The notes below the pieces were generated by a model that saw only the letters and a program-made list of their open reading frames with translations, had not been told where the DNA came from and ran no database searches. Position numbers and translations under genes: made by a program. A stretch of 64,000 bases of DNA from NCBI GenBank assembly GCA_034509425.1, contig JAVTVJ010000298.1, positions 310,001 through 374,000 of the forward strand, read 5' to 3'. Numbering within the stretch: position 1 is the first letter of the stretch; every line of letters starts with the position of its first letter. This stretch comes from Eopsaltria australis (Eukaryota; Chordata; Aves; Passeriformes; Petroicidae). Below, one piece after another: positions 1-10,855 of this stretch.

Positions 1-2313
1 ATGAACAATTCATGTATATGTATATATACACAGATATATATATTCTGTTTGGGATTTTGCTCTTTCAGTAAGATTCTTGCAAATAAAAAACCAGAGATAC
101 TCTTAAAATGGGGCACTGTAATGAATGCTTACTTGTGGGTCAAGTTCAAAGGGATGGTCGATATGTAAAGCCTGACCCCAAACAATAGCAACAAAACAAA
201 GAAACAAAAAACCCCAACAAAACCAAAAAACAAAGCCCAAAATGCAACCTAGTATTTGTTGTGATCTCAAAAATGGGTACAAAAATTAAAGCTAGAATTC
301 TAATGACAAATATTCCAGTAGTCAATTGATAATATAATAATTCTATTTTTAAGTTGAAAAAGCTATCTGGGAAGCATATTACAATTGTGTGTATATTAAG
401 AACATACAGTTTTTAGAAATTTTCAGTGTTTCAGATAAAAAAAGAAACTCTAAAACTACATGAAAACACTCAAAGGTTTTTAAAAAAATTTTGGTTGGCT
501 TTTTGAAGTTTTTTTTTGCTTTTTAAAAAAGTCCCTCAGCAACTTTATTGCAAAGTAAGATACAGGAGAATCAGCAGGTTTTGGTGTAAGTGCTTTAACA
601 TACACCAGGCTGTTTATGTCTATGTTTAGCATTTTCAATTAGTGTTATAAAACAAGCAATAATTAATATTTATATTTTTTTCCAAGTTATAATCAATAAT
701 AGCCATTAATATAAAGGATTACTTGCCAAACAAAAAGTTGAAGTTGAAACACATAACTTAATGATTTAGCTGTCATTTCAATTTTTTAAACATATTAATA
801 AAAATGTGCGTATTCCTTGTTCCAGACATATGCACATCCAATAAAGCAATAATAATTAGACTTGGCAGTCAACAAGCTGGATTGTTCTGATGCCTGAACT
901 CTTCTTGATGTAGCTACCAGCTGTACCAAACTTCTTTTAAGAGTTAGTGTTTTCCCTCAGGAAAAGCTAGAGAAGAAGCAGATCTAGAGGGGTCACCTAA
1001 AGTCAGCAGAACTGGTCTTCTGGAAACTGAATTATGCTAAAAAACTTTGCTTTAGTTCCTCACAGTCAGGATATTTTCCCTCTCACCCTGTCAGAGATTA
1101 AGAAGAGAAGGAGAAAGTAATAAAAGGCAGCAGGTTTGCATTCTTACAGATTGACTGACAGCACTTATTCTAAGCCAAGTGACAATTTTTCTCTTTAACC
1201 ATGTATTTTGGACTTTGAGTTGAACAACTTCCCAGTCAGTTTGAATTGTGTGAGTGACTTTGCAAATATGTACATGCAGAAAGGCATAAATGTGTGTTTG
1301 GTAAGCAGTAAGGCTTGCTGTGTACCCCCTATTACTTTTAATTGGAGTTGTAACAGCCAAAAAATCTTTCTCTCTTGTGCAAATGAATAATGATGTGTGG
1401 AGTCTTAGCAGGAACTAAATTGGCAGTAGGAACTGAATTGGTAGTAGGAAGGTAGAGCAGCTACTTCCCATGAAAAAACTACTTGTTCACATGGACTGAC
1501 TATATTGAAACTAACTGGCATAGAAGGCAGAATAAACAGTTAATCATTTTCTGGTTGCAGTGCCTCACTTTGTTGTATTAATTGGTTTGGACTGTTAAAG
1601 AATAACTCCATGTCAGAGTTTCACTGGTGGTTTATGGGATGTTCAGACCAGAACAGAAGAGGCTTTGGTCTGTTCTGGTACCTTCTGAGTTCTGTCTTCC
1701 TGCAAGAAATTTTAACCCTTCTTTCATAAATCAGAAATTTATCATGAAATAACTTCTAAGAAAGCTCCTGAGAGAACATTTTGCATAAGCAAAGCCCTAC
1801 ATAAGCACAATCAGTTGCACCAGTTCCCTCTTTAAAACTGTTTTATTTTTTTAATTAAGGAAAAAGGTGAAAATGTCATGTACATTATGCGGAACAGTGA
1901 AGTTCATGACTTCCTTATAATAAATACACTGATAGAAAAAACAAATTTCAGAAATGTAAACATGAATTCTGTTTATAGTCCTTCAGAAATACCAATTGCA
2001 TGTTCTTAATTAAAAAAAAAAAAAGTGCTCAGTTGGTTTTTTTTGTGGAATCAGAAGAAATTTCCCCTTGATTTAATAGGAAAGCCAGTCATGTAAATTG
2101 AAATGGGAAAATTCTTACAAGGTGAATTCTCCCAATCCACAGATAATATAGGCTGGTGCCTCAATGAACCTGAAGGAAGGAATGACAAACAGATATTGAA
2201 TGAGAAAATGTAGATAAGGAAGACATTTTTGTCACATACAATACAGCAAACCACAGATTGTAGTTGACAATAGCATGAGTAGTGAACAAAAACCCAATAT
2301 AATTTTAATAGAA
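1..2313. other. Unique AT-rich non-coding sequence
   Basis: No gene is seen. There is a TA/TG-rich tract at about 11-46, A-rich simple sequence at about 181-236 and T/A runs at 480-530. The open frames (at most 89 codons, at 1091-1360) overlap on opposite strands and resemble nothing known. I see no repeat that I recognise. Confidence 0.6.
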
Positions 2314-2424
2314 GTCACAGAATCATAAAAAGGATAGTCTTAGAAGAGACCTTAAAGATCGTCAGCTCAAACCCTCCTGCCATGGGCAGGGTCTGCATTC
2401 AATAGATCAGCTAATCCCATGTTT
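2314..2424 (-). mobile_element. CR1 LINE 3'-end fragment
   Basis: Read on the minus strand this is the last ~110 bases of a chicken-repeat-1 (CR1) LINE. The plus strand opens with a tcacagaatcat block, the complement of the 3'-terminal octamers. It continues through a diverged copy of the usual 'accttaaagatc' segment and the conserved 'ctgccatgggcaggg' block. CR1 copies are normally 5'-truncated, and only non-coding 3' UTR remains here. It is diverged by substitutions, so it is not a recent insertion. The right boundary fades out and is approximate. Confidence 0.8.
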
Positions 2425-3394
2425 ATGAAGAAAAGAAAAACTATCAGACTGTAGAAAACTTCTTAGAAAAAGGCAAATTATTGATAGAGTCTCATGGACT
2501 TGAAAAAGAAGGATAGAATAACTGCATGGATTTTGACAGGAAAAAAAATTGTCAAGAGAAAAGAATAAAGACAAGAAAAGCCAAAAAATATGAAAAATTA
2601 CCCAAGAACATTATGTTCAAACCACAGTGAGTCGTGTGAGTTAATCTGTTTATAACAATATCCAACCAAAGGAAGGACAGGCTGTAAGACACTGATGTAA
2701 AAATAAGTAGCTGATGTTCGATGTTGTAGAAAACAATGTAAGGAGAAGGGCAGCAGTTACAGAGTTGGAAAGATGCTAACTGCAAGAGAATGTTGAAGAC
2801 TTTGAAAGCAAGTTTGCAACTTTTGAGGCTGGAGAGAGAGGTTCTGCAATGACAAAATAGAGTCCAGTCCTTTCTTGCTCCCCTAAAAACAAACTAAAAA
2901 CAAAAAACCAACCCACAAACCACAAAATCAGCCCTCCTAATGGGAGTTTCAAATTCCTTTCAAGATTTAGGTAACAAACCCCTTTAGATACTTTGCCACC
3001 ATAAATACATATCTATATTTTGGTGAAAACCTTTTTTATTTTCATAATGCTAACCCCTAACAACAGCTATTAAAACTTCTAGACGCAAACTTTTGCATCT
3101 GCCACTGACATAAATGAAGTAATTTGAAACTGTTAAGTCCTATCACTCTTTGCATGATTCTTTAATTAATCTGTGAACTGAGACAGCAAATTATGTCTCT
3201 CTTGCAGTTTAATTTGTTAATGCATAATTTTCAGAATTTAGGAATAATATAAAATTAATTTATTCATCATACTGCATTTGTCAGTCTTCGGATGCAAAAA
3301 TCTAAAATCTTTGCTTTGATCCCATGTCTTTGCTTTGTCATGTCTTTAAAATTGTCTTGAAGACCAAAGCATTTCTGGAAAGACAGCATTTCTT

Positions 3395-3440
3395 GTATGT
3401 GTACACATATGTGCACACATATGTATGTGTACACATACAT
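3395..3440. repeat. 46-nt strictly alternating purine/pyrimidine tract
   Basis: From 3395 to 3440 every base alternates purine-pyrimidine (mixed GT, AC and AT steps), with no interruption that I can find. It contains self-complementary segments such as GTATGTGTACACATAC. Such tracts are known to favour Z-DNA or cruciform extrusion under negative supercoiling. Similar but interrupted sequence continues to about 3478. Confidence 0.85.
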
Positions 3441-3543
3441 CTTGTATCTATACACATATGTCCACACAATTGTGTGTGTTCGTACATGGAAAAAGTATCG
3501 CTGAAAAATTATTTGGATCTAGATTAAAGACAAGTTACTTTTA

Positions 3544-3563
3544 AAATATTTAAATATTTTACC
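3544..3563. repeat. Perfect 20-bp AT palindrome
   Basis: TAAAATATTTAAATATTTTA is its own reverse complement with no spacer. It consists only of A and T. It could be a chance product of AT-rich sequence, a cruciform seed or a homeodomain/MEF2-like AT site. No further context supports a function. Confidence 0.8.
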
Positions 3564-5367
3564 TGTAAAATGACAAGGAGTGCTGATTTTAGATATTATT
3601 AACTGTGAAGAGTTGTATTTTGATGTGTCTTGTGTTGCCAGAGAGAATTGTGAAGATTGATGTGTGGGTTTGCTCTTTGACTGAGCTTTCAGTTAGGTTT
3701 GTGTGATTGTGCCTGACTGATGTGTGCAGAGAAGGATTGGCTGGAAAGACACAAAGCACAAGACAGCATAAAACTCCACATAAAACTACAGAGAATAAAA
3801 ATGTCCCACACACTTTAACAAAAGTCAGTGTTATGTTGTTAGAACAGACCTACTGCCATGGCTTTTTAGTGGGCAGAGATTTTTGTGTGCTGTATGCCAC
3901 CTCAGTGCAGTGGTTTAGTCATTTAGGCTGCATCTCCTTCCAGTTGTAAGGATAACCCTACTCATCTTTTCACAGGGTGTGATTAGCATGTTCTCCATCA
4001 GTGAGCTTTGGACTTCCATGGAACACTGAATTTGGATCAGCTGGACACGACTGCAGTATTTCTTTCACTGCAGATGCCAAACAGCCAAAGGGCTTCACCC
4101 ATTGCAGAGATGAGGCAAGCAGTCCTCATCTCCTGTGAAGTCCCATGATTGCCCAGAAACAGATGATTATCAGCTAGAACAGGTGAATATCTGTTTTGAC
4201 AAATCAAGATGTTTCAGAGCAAATAACTCAGCTTTAAACTGAGACGTAACCAGAGACATCCTTGTGCAGTTTTATGGCAAAGGAAAACACAAATGCAAAG
4301 AATGGACTCTGCCATTTGCCTTAATTTCTGTGGAACTTTATTTTTTATTTGAAAGGACAGAGGGTGAAAATTTCTTCATTGCTATGTCCTGACTTTCCTG
4401 AAACTCTGCTTTAGAGAAGTCTTTTCTTTTTTGCAACTGAAGGACTGTTCTTTTCTCCTCTACATTAATTGCACTGCAGTTACTTACAAAAGAAGGGAGG
4501 AAATTTTGAGCCTTCGATTGGTACTAAGCCCCATAGCCTTTCTGAGATAGCACACAGTTCCTTCCCTTTCCCTGAAAGGAATATATTCATTGCAGTGAAT
4601 GAAAGCTGTACAAAGCAAGCTACAATGATAACCAGTGATCAGGGGGGAAGATTAGGAGAAACTCCCATGAGGATATGTAGTACAATCCAAGTTCTTCTGA
4701 ATGGAGAAGGAACAATAGTCTCAGGTAACAGATAAAGACTCTGTAATTATCACTGTTATGTTACACACCTAAGCTGAGTTCAGAACTTGTTTCTCTTTTC
4801 ATCTTTTTCTACCTTACCTGCCATCAGTTAGGAAAGCTTGTCATGTGTGCAAATAAGGAAGGGTTGTTAGTCTTCACACCAAATAATCTTAAACAAAAAA
4901 AATGAGAAAGAAAGGGAAGAAGCAGACAGAAAAGCTGCTAAATGATGTTTTATCTGAAGCACACCCTGGTCCTCATGCTGGCACATCCTTTCAGTGAAGC
5001 ATTGCCTTGGGTGCTCCCTTCTGTCCTGGTCCCCTCACCTCTCCCTGATAAGAGTGGTCTAGGGGCTGCTGCAGGAAGGGGATTTAGGAATGCTGGGAAA
5101 GAGACCAGCCTTGCATTGTCCTTCACCTGCAGAAACCACACTCAGGGAGCAGGATGCTTTATAAGGAAAGCCCTGCCCCTATAGCATGGGTACAGTCTCA
5201 AGATATGGTTGGGGCTGGTCAGGGAGTCAGCCAAGAAGCTGATGGTCACTGTAAAAGAGAGGGGCTATTCCTGACTGCTGTAGCTGCAGAGGCTGAGGAA
5301 ACTGCAACCTAAAGATGTAGGGAAGAGGAAAAACCATGGACATGTCAAACTCATCGACCACTAGATA

Positions 5368-5825
5368 TCAGCTTCTATAGATTGGAAACAAAAGGAGGGC
5401 TAAGGAGAGACTCCATGGTTGGCTGGATGCAGAGGTTAGGGGATGATGAAAAGCATGAAGAATATTATGCCTTCTTTGCTTCAATCTTTAGTTACAAAAC
5501 AAGTTTTACTGAGTATAGCCATTCCTCAGGGCTGGAAGCTAGTGATGGGGAGCCAAGTGAATAATTTAGGAGGAATGGTTAGTGACCTGCCATGCCAAAC
5601 AGACACCAGCAAGTCTCTGGGCTGCCAAAAGAGCTTGCCAAGCTGCTTTCAATCATTTATTTACCAGAACTTCTGGTTAACTGAGGAAATCCCAGTTCAC
5701 TGGAAATTAGCAAACGTAACACCAAGCTACAAGAAGGATTGGAATGACAATCCAAGGAATTACAGGTGTGCCACTCTGAGCTCAGCACCAAGAAAGATCA
5801 TGGAGCAGATTAAAAGTGTACTGGC
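5368..5825 (+). pseudogene. CR1 LINE ORF2 fragment: linker and start of reverse transcriptase
   Basis: This is the remains of CR1 ORF2, the endonuclease/reverse transcriptase polyprotein that drives target-primed reverse transcription. Translated on the plus strand it begins near an FYR motif (5368), passes through a segment resembling the family's 'NAFFASVF' (here YAFFASIFSYKTS, frame of 5382-5564), and after a frameshift near 5565 reads LANVTPSYKK, NPRNYR and IMEQI (frame of 5443-5889). These match the conserved entry to the RT domain, whose usual form is close to 'NVTPIFKK...PGNYRP'. The catalytic RT motifs further downstream are absent, so the piece is truncated at both ends and non-functional. 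It starts almost exactly where the minus-strand CR1 fragment at 9.74-10.86 kb stops in ORF2. Confidence 0.85.
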
Positions 5826-8800
5826 CAGCCTGACTACCAGACTAAACCACAGAAGATGTACCTCAGTAAACTGTTCAATGCCCATTTGAATTATAGAGTT
5901 AAATTTATTGATGTGCACTATCCAGGAATTTCTATTACCAACTTGTCCTCGTGAAATCCTTGACTGTGTTTGGTCACCAAGTACTTTTGCATCAGCTTAA
6001 TAAGAGCTGTTGTGTCTTTTCCCTGTGGATTGCATGAACATGTTACAGGCTTATTAGTCCTGTCACACTGAAGCAATTCATCAGCATCAGAAAGAATCCT
6101 ACTGGCTTTGGAAATGTATCTAATAATAAAATTCCTGTAAAATCTTCCAAATCTCAGTGAAGACTCTGGTCAACCTGCTATAAATCTCCTCTGGCATTTT
6201 ACTTCTTGATCTGAAATTGCAAGTCGTCTTGCAGAGAGTTAAACTGAAAAAAAAGTGGGAGCAAGCTTTGAAATCCCTGCATTGCCATTGAGAAAGCTCA
6301 TTATAAAATACAGTTGATACAGATATAAGCACATACTTTGCTCTGGTTCAAAATACTCTGTATAGCTATTATTCTTATGCAGTAAGGATTTAATTGATGC
6401 CACTATAATTACTGTAATAGATTCCTTACCGTATGCTTCCTTCAGGATTTTTGGAACCAGGTTCCTCTCTTGGTTATTAATAGTCCTGAAAAGGCTTTTA
6501 CTTTTGTGTTTGGTCATGTGAATAAATTGCAGTCCTCCTACTTGAAATGCACTAAACCGTGCATTTGTCCAAATCGATGCCTTCCCTTACTTCCAATTTA
6601 AGATATCAGAACTAATTAAAATATACCTTATCTAACTACATTATTATAGCTCAGAAGTAATTTTATATCATCAGTAAATGAGTTGCATCTAATTAAAAAT
6701 TAACTTTCGTATTGTAATTAGTTTTTAGAATGAAAATAAAAGTGCTGATAGCCTTCAGTGCTCCTGAAATATGGTGTTCTCTTACCTAGGCTTTAGCCAC
6801 ACATTTTCTCAAAATAAACTCTAAGAGGTAAATACATTCTGATAAGGAAAAATAAAGTTTGGAGACTTTCAAGCACATTTTTTGATAGATATATGCAAAA
6901 CACAGTATTTTATTTAACCTAGACTCTGGCCCTCAAATCATTTTTTCCTCCTAGATACAAGAAAAAAAATTTAGAAAATATTTATTCTAGATGTGTGGTG
7001 AGGGCTACTTTCAAAAGTACAAGAGGCACAACTTGCTAAGTTTACCATTATGCAATAATTCATGTCAGATGTTCCACAGTCGGTAAGAATATTTTGTTCC
7101 ATCAAAAATGATAAGAAAGTAGTTAAATAAAATAATATGTAATATTAAAAAAAAACACAAACAAAAAACAGCCAAAAACTAATTTGAAGTTTCACTTCCT
7201 TGCGAAGCAATAGCAGCCAAGGATGGGTAACAACAATACATTGCACTGATTATGTAAAATTACAAAATTGATCTTTTTAAAAATTGTTACTTAAACCTAC
7301 CAAAAATTGTTAAAATAACATCTTGTCTGAAAACTTCAACAAAGTTTCAGCAATATTATTGCAAAGAAAAGGCATAAGGAAGAAATATATAGAAGAATTT
7401 TCAAGGTATTAAAAAACTATTCAGATACCTCAGAGGACTTCCAAAACTTTAAAGAATGTTGCTTCTAATAAATTTTGTTCTTCCACTAAGGTAGAGACTA
7501 TTTTTCTTCTTATCAATGGTAAGATTAAGTCAAAGGATAAGAACATGGATAAAAACAAGAGCTCCAGCAATATTACAGAATTAAATCAAATAAAATCTAT
7601 GGTGGAGGTGTGTAATATTCCTGATATATCAATGCTCATGAAGTACTTGAGTAGTCTAAATAGTTTTTTATCTCGTAAATCAGTTTGTTACCAAATACCA
7701 GAAAAGTACATCCGTTTCTGTTACATTTTGTGCTTTTTAAGTACATAAATAAAGTCTTCCTTTGTGTAAGACACTTCCTCTTGGAGCAGGTTTATTCTGG
7801 TCTGAGCCAGAGGAGGATGCTGGGATGTTTCTGAATCAAAGAATGCTAAACATTGAAACTCATATCTGTAATTAAGCAATTTATGTCGGCTTTGGATGGT
7901 GGAAGGGAAACGGGGCGTAAGAATCATTTTTCCAAAGGGGCAGACAAAATATTTTGAATGTGTTCTTTTGAGATTTACAGGAAGATATCAAAAATATTGA
8001 GACTTTAGGGGTTTTCTGCTAAAATCTGTTTTGTTTTCTGGCAGCAAATATTTTGGCTGTAAGACAGTATTTTTATTGAAAAAAACCAAGACAATGTAAG
8101 AATGGCAAATTCAGAGAGTATAAATTAATTTGCTTGGTCAAAAGCTTAACAACTCTCATCCTTATCCAGTTGTAGATGATTTCTTTAAATAAAGAACACA
8201 GATCATATTTCTCCACATTATTGTTGAAGTTAATTTTTTAAATACTAAATATTTTAAAACCTTACACATTTCATATCAAAAAAGGACAATAATAGTTAAT
8301 AAAAAATGGGGCTGTTGTTTTATATTCCGACTACTTCAGAAAACAGCAGTCACATTTTCCACCCACATTTTCTTGGTCCACTACCTGGCTGGCCCAAAAA
8401 GAGGGTGGTTGCTTTTCATCTGTATTCCAACAGGGAAAGGGGTTTTTTTGCTATCATCAAATTAGATTAAACTAAATTTGTAGTAACCTCATTCATCTCT
8501 CAGTGTCCAAATTATTTTTTGTTCCTTTTAATCCAGAAACCTAAAATTCTTGTGCGAAGAGTTGTTTGAGCAAGAGATAATAGGATACTACCACAATTCA
8601 TATGTAAATGATGTTTACATGCCACAAAATTATTCTAACAAGCATGCAATGATGTGATTTGAAAAACAACTTCATCTGCAATGATACACTTATTTTTTTA
8701 TGGCATTAAATGACAGTCTCGTGAAAACATCGTTTTCATATCACGTTACCAGGAAAAATATGTTTAAATAAAAATATTAGCGGAATTCAAATAAATTTTT

Positions 8801-9739
8801 CTCTCGCAATATTTGTATGTTTATTAAGATCTAAATATTTTCCATAGCAATCCCACAGCCACACCATCTGCTTCCAGATTCATTACTGTTTAGCACCCTT
8901 TCCTCACTTTGATGCACTTGGAAACTTTCCAAAATTAACTTTCTCCCTTTAGCAAGACTGGAAAGCGATTGCAATATAACATTTGGAGTAAGGATTAAGG
9001 CTTGATGAAAGGAACTTGTGATGAGCTACTTGCTCTTATTTGGATTTGCAGAATCATAGCTAAGATGAATGCATGAGTAGGAAAATCACATCTGAAGTTA
9101 AAGAATTTGCAAGATTTTCTAATTAATTAGCAGACAGACAAAAATGTGAAGAAATTTAAGAGGTTTTCAGGGAAACCTAAAGAAACATGAATGAAGGATG
9201 AAAGACTTTGGGTACTGTTCAGTGAATGGCAAATGGACAATGGGAATACACTGACAGGATGGGACATGGACAGGCACCAGGAAGCATGAAATATGGAGAG
9301 AAGCTGTGTAAGAGTGATGGAGGGCATGGGAATAGCAGCAGGAAGTCTTTCAGAAATAAAAGTAAAGCATCTAAAAAGGCTTTGCTTCTTTGCCTCCATC
9401 CTCAGTTTATGAATCATAAACAAATACTGCACAAAACCTGACTGTTTAATTGGCCTTAATTATGTATATGTCTGGAAGGTGGTGGACTATGACTTCCTCT
9501 AGAAAGTGGCTTGATAGTCAAGGGAAAAAGACAGGACTGTGAAAGGAATGAGAAGCAGAGATGAGAAGTATAGGAAAAAAAATACAACTAAAATGGCAAA
9601 CAGGAAAATACATGATATTTAAGGAAGAATTGTGCATCTTGCAAGGTGGTGGTTGGAGTAAAGTAAATTAGAAGAGGAGCCTCCTATTGAGAGCAACATT
9701 AATGTTTAGGGGGTTGAGTAGGTGAGAGTGAAGAGAAAA
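5826..9739. other. Unique AT-rich sequence between two opposed CR1 pieces
   Basis: No gene is seen. It is rich in A/T runs, with an A-rich patch at about 7147-7175. A small inverted repeat, ATGTAAA(5 nt)TTTACAT, lies at 8602-8620. If the flanking CR1 pieces were once one element, this segment is the inside of an inversion. Confidence 0.5.
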
Positions 9740-10855
9740 GGCAGAAAAGGCTCTTACCTATGCTGGCACTGTGCCTATAGAAGTCTTTCTTCCTTTCTTT
9801 ATATCCTTTGTCAGATGTAAACCCAAGTGGATTTTGGCTTTCATAATGCTATCCCCACATACTTGGACAGTACCTCTATGTTCCTTCTGGATTGTACAAT
9901 GCTGCCTCCATCTTTTAGCTACTCCCTTTAAACATTTGAGCCTAGTCAGGATATCCTGGTTCATCTACAAAGGCCTCCTGCTCTGTTTTCTTGATTTCCT
10001 GTGTGTTGGGAGGAACCATTGCAGGTGACTCTTGAATGTCAACCAGCTTTCCTGGAGTCTGCTTTTGTATTTTTCCCCCAGATTTTATTACATCAGATTC
10101 TTTAAAGCAGCCCCCCGAAATGGCTAAATTCTGCTCTCATGAAGACCAGGGATGTGGTTGTTCTTTTAGCCTTATTTTCTCATCTGAGCATCCTGATCTT
10201 CACCATCTCATGTTCCCTGCAGTCAAGGCTGCTGCAGACCCTCATGTCCCTAACCTGCTCTTGCATGAATCAGACCTGTCAGAGTGCCGTCTCCTTGTTT
10301 ACTCCTTGATCATCTGTGTCAGAAAGTTGTTGTCACTACTGTCCTCAAACCTGTGTCGCCCCTCCAGCAGATCTTAGGGTGGTTTAGGTTACCCATGAGG
10401 ACCAGAGATGGCAAAAATAAGCATGCTCCCAGTTGCCTGAAGAAGGCTTCATCTACTATTACACCCTGATCAGGTTTGTACCAGACAGCCACCACAAAAT
10501 CACCAATATTTGTCAGCCTCCTCTTGGCCCAGTTCATGACTGGCTCATTGTGTCTAGGCAGAGCTTTATGCATTCCTGTAGCTCACATAAAAGGCAACTC
10601 ACTCTCCTTACCTTCCCAGACATGCTTCCTAGAATCCCCATCTGTCCATCACAGTGCTGCAGCTGTGTGAGCTGTCCCACCCTGCCCATGTCATCTGGAG
10701 GCGACAGTCCTGTAACTTCACACAGACCTGCAGTTCATCCTGTTCTTCAGGTGTTTCAGAGAAGTACCCTGAAAAGTTCTAGGAGCTTTGCCCATGACCA
10801 TATCATGTAGGCTGTTTCTTACTTATGTGCCTACACTTGAGGTGGGCCCCTTCAA
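9740..10855 (-). pseudogene. CR1 LINE ORF2 fragment: AP endonuclease and linker
   Basis: Read on the minus strand this is the 5' half of CR1 ORF2. From about 10853 down it shows the diverged N-terminus, then (near 10700) the remains of the ITETWWD region, and then a clean stretch at 10573-10319 with VWYKPDQ, VDEAFFRQL and LVLMGNLNHPKICW. The family form of that last motif is LVLMGDFNHPDICW. At 10373-10393 the catalytic Asp of GDFN is replaced by Asn. The linker follows (open frame 9964-9758, with MNQDILTRLK and LTKDIKKGRK), ending just after an FYR-like codon run. There are several frameshifts and stops. The RT domain does not follow on this strand. It appears instead, inverted, at 5368. Confidence 0.85.

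Larger units (their letters stand above)
2425..5367. other. Unique sequence with structure-prone tracts
   Basis: No gene is recognised. It holds an A-rich patch (2886-2930), an alternating purine/pyrimidine tract (3395-3440), a 20-bp palindrome (3544-3563) and a somewhat GC-richer patch at about 4940-5200. An 88-codon open frame at 4469-4735 has no recognisable domain or splice context and is treated as chance. Confidence 0.55.

Noticed and set aside
4469..4735. 88-codon open frame considered as a possible exon
   Set aside because: No convincing splice sites in frame and no similarity that I recognise.
10036..10377. 113-codon plus-strand open frame
   Set aside because: It is antisense to the decayed CR1 ORF2 linker. 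The minus strand explains the sequence.
10433..10810. 125-codon plus-strand open frame
   Set aside because: It is antisense to the CR1 endonuclease domain, whose motifs are visible on the minus strand.
5368..10855. Twin-priming inversion as the origin of the opposed CR1 pieces
   Set aside because: Twin priming leaves the inverted 5' part upstream of the 3' part and adjacent to it. Here the order is reversed and nearly 4 kb of other DNA separates them.
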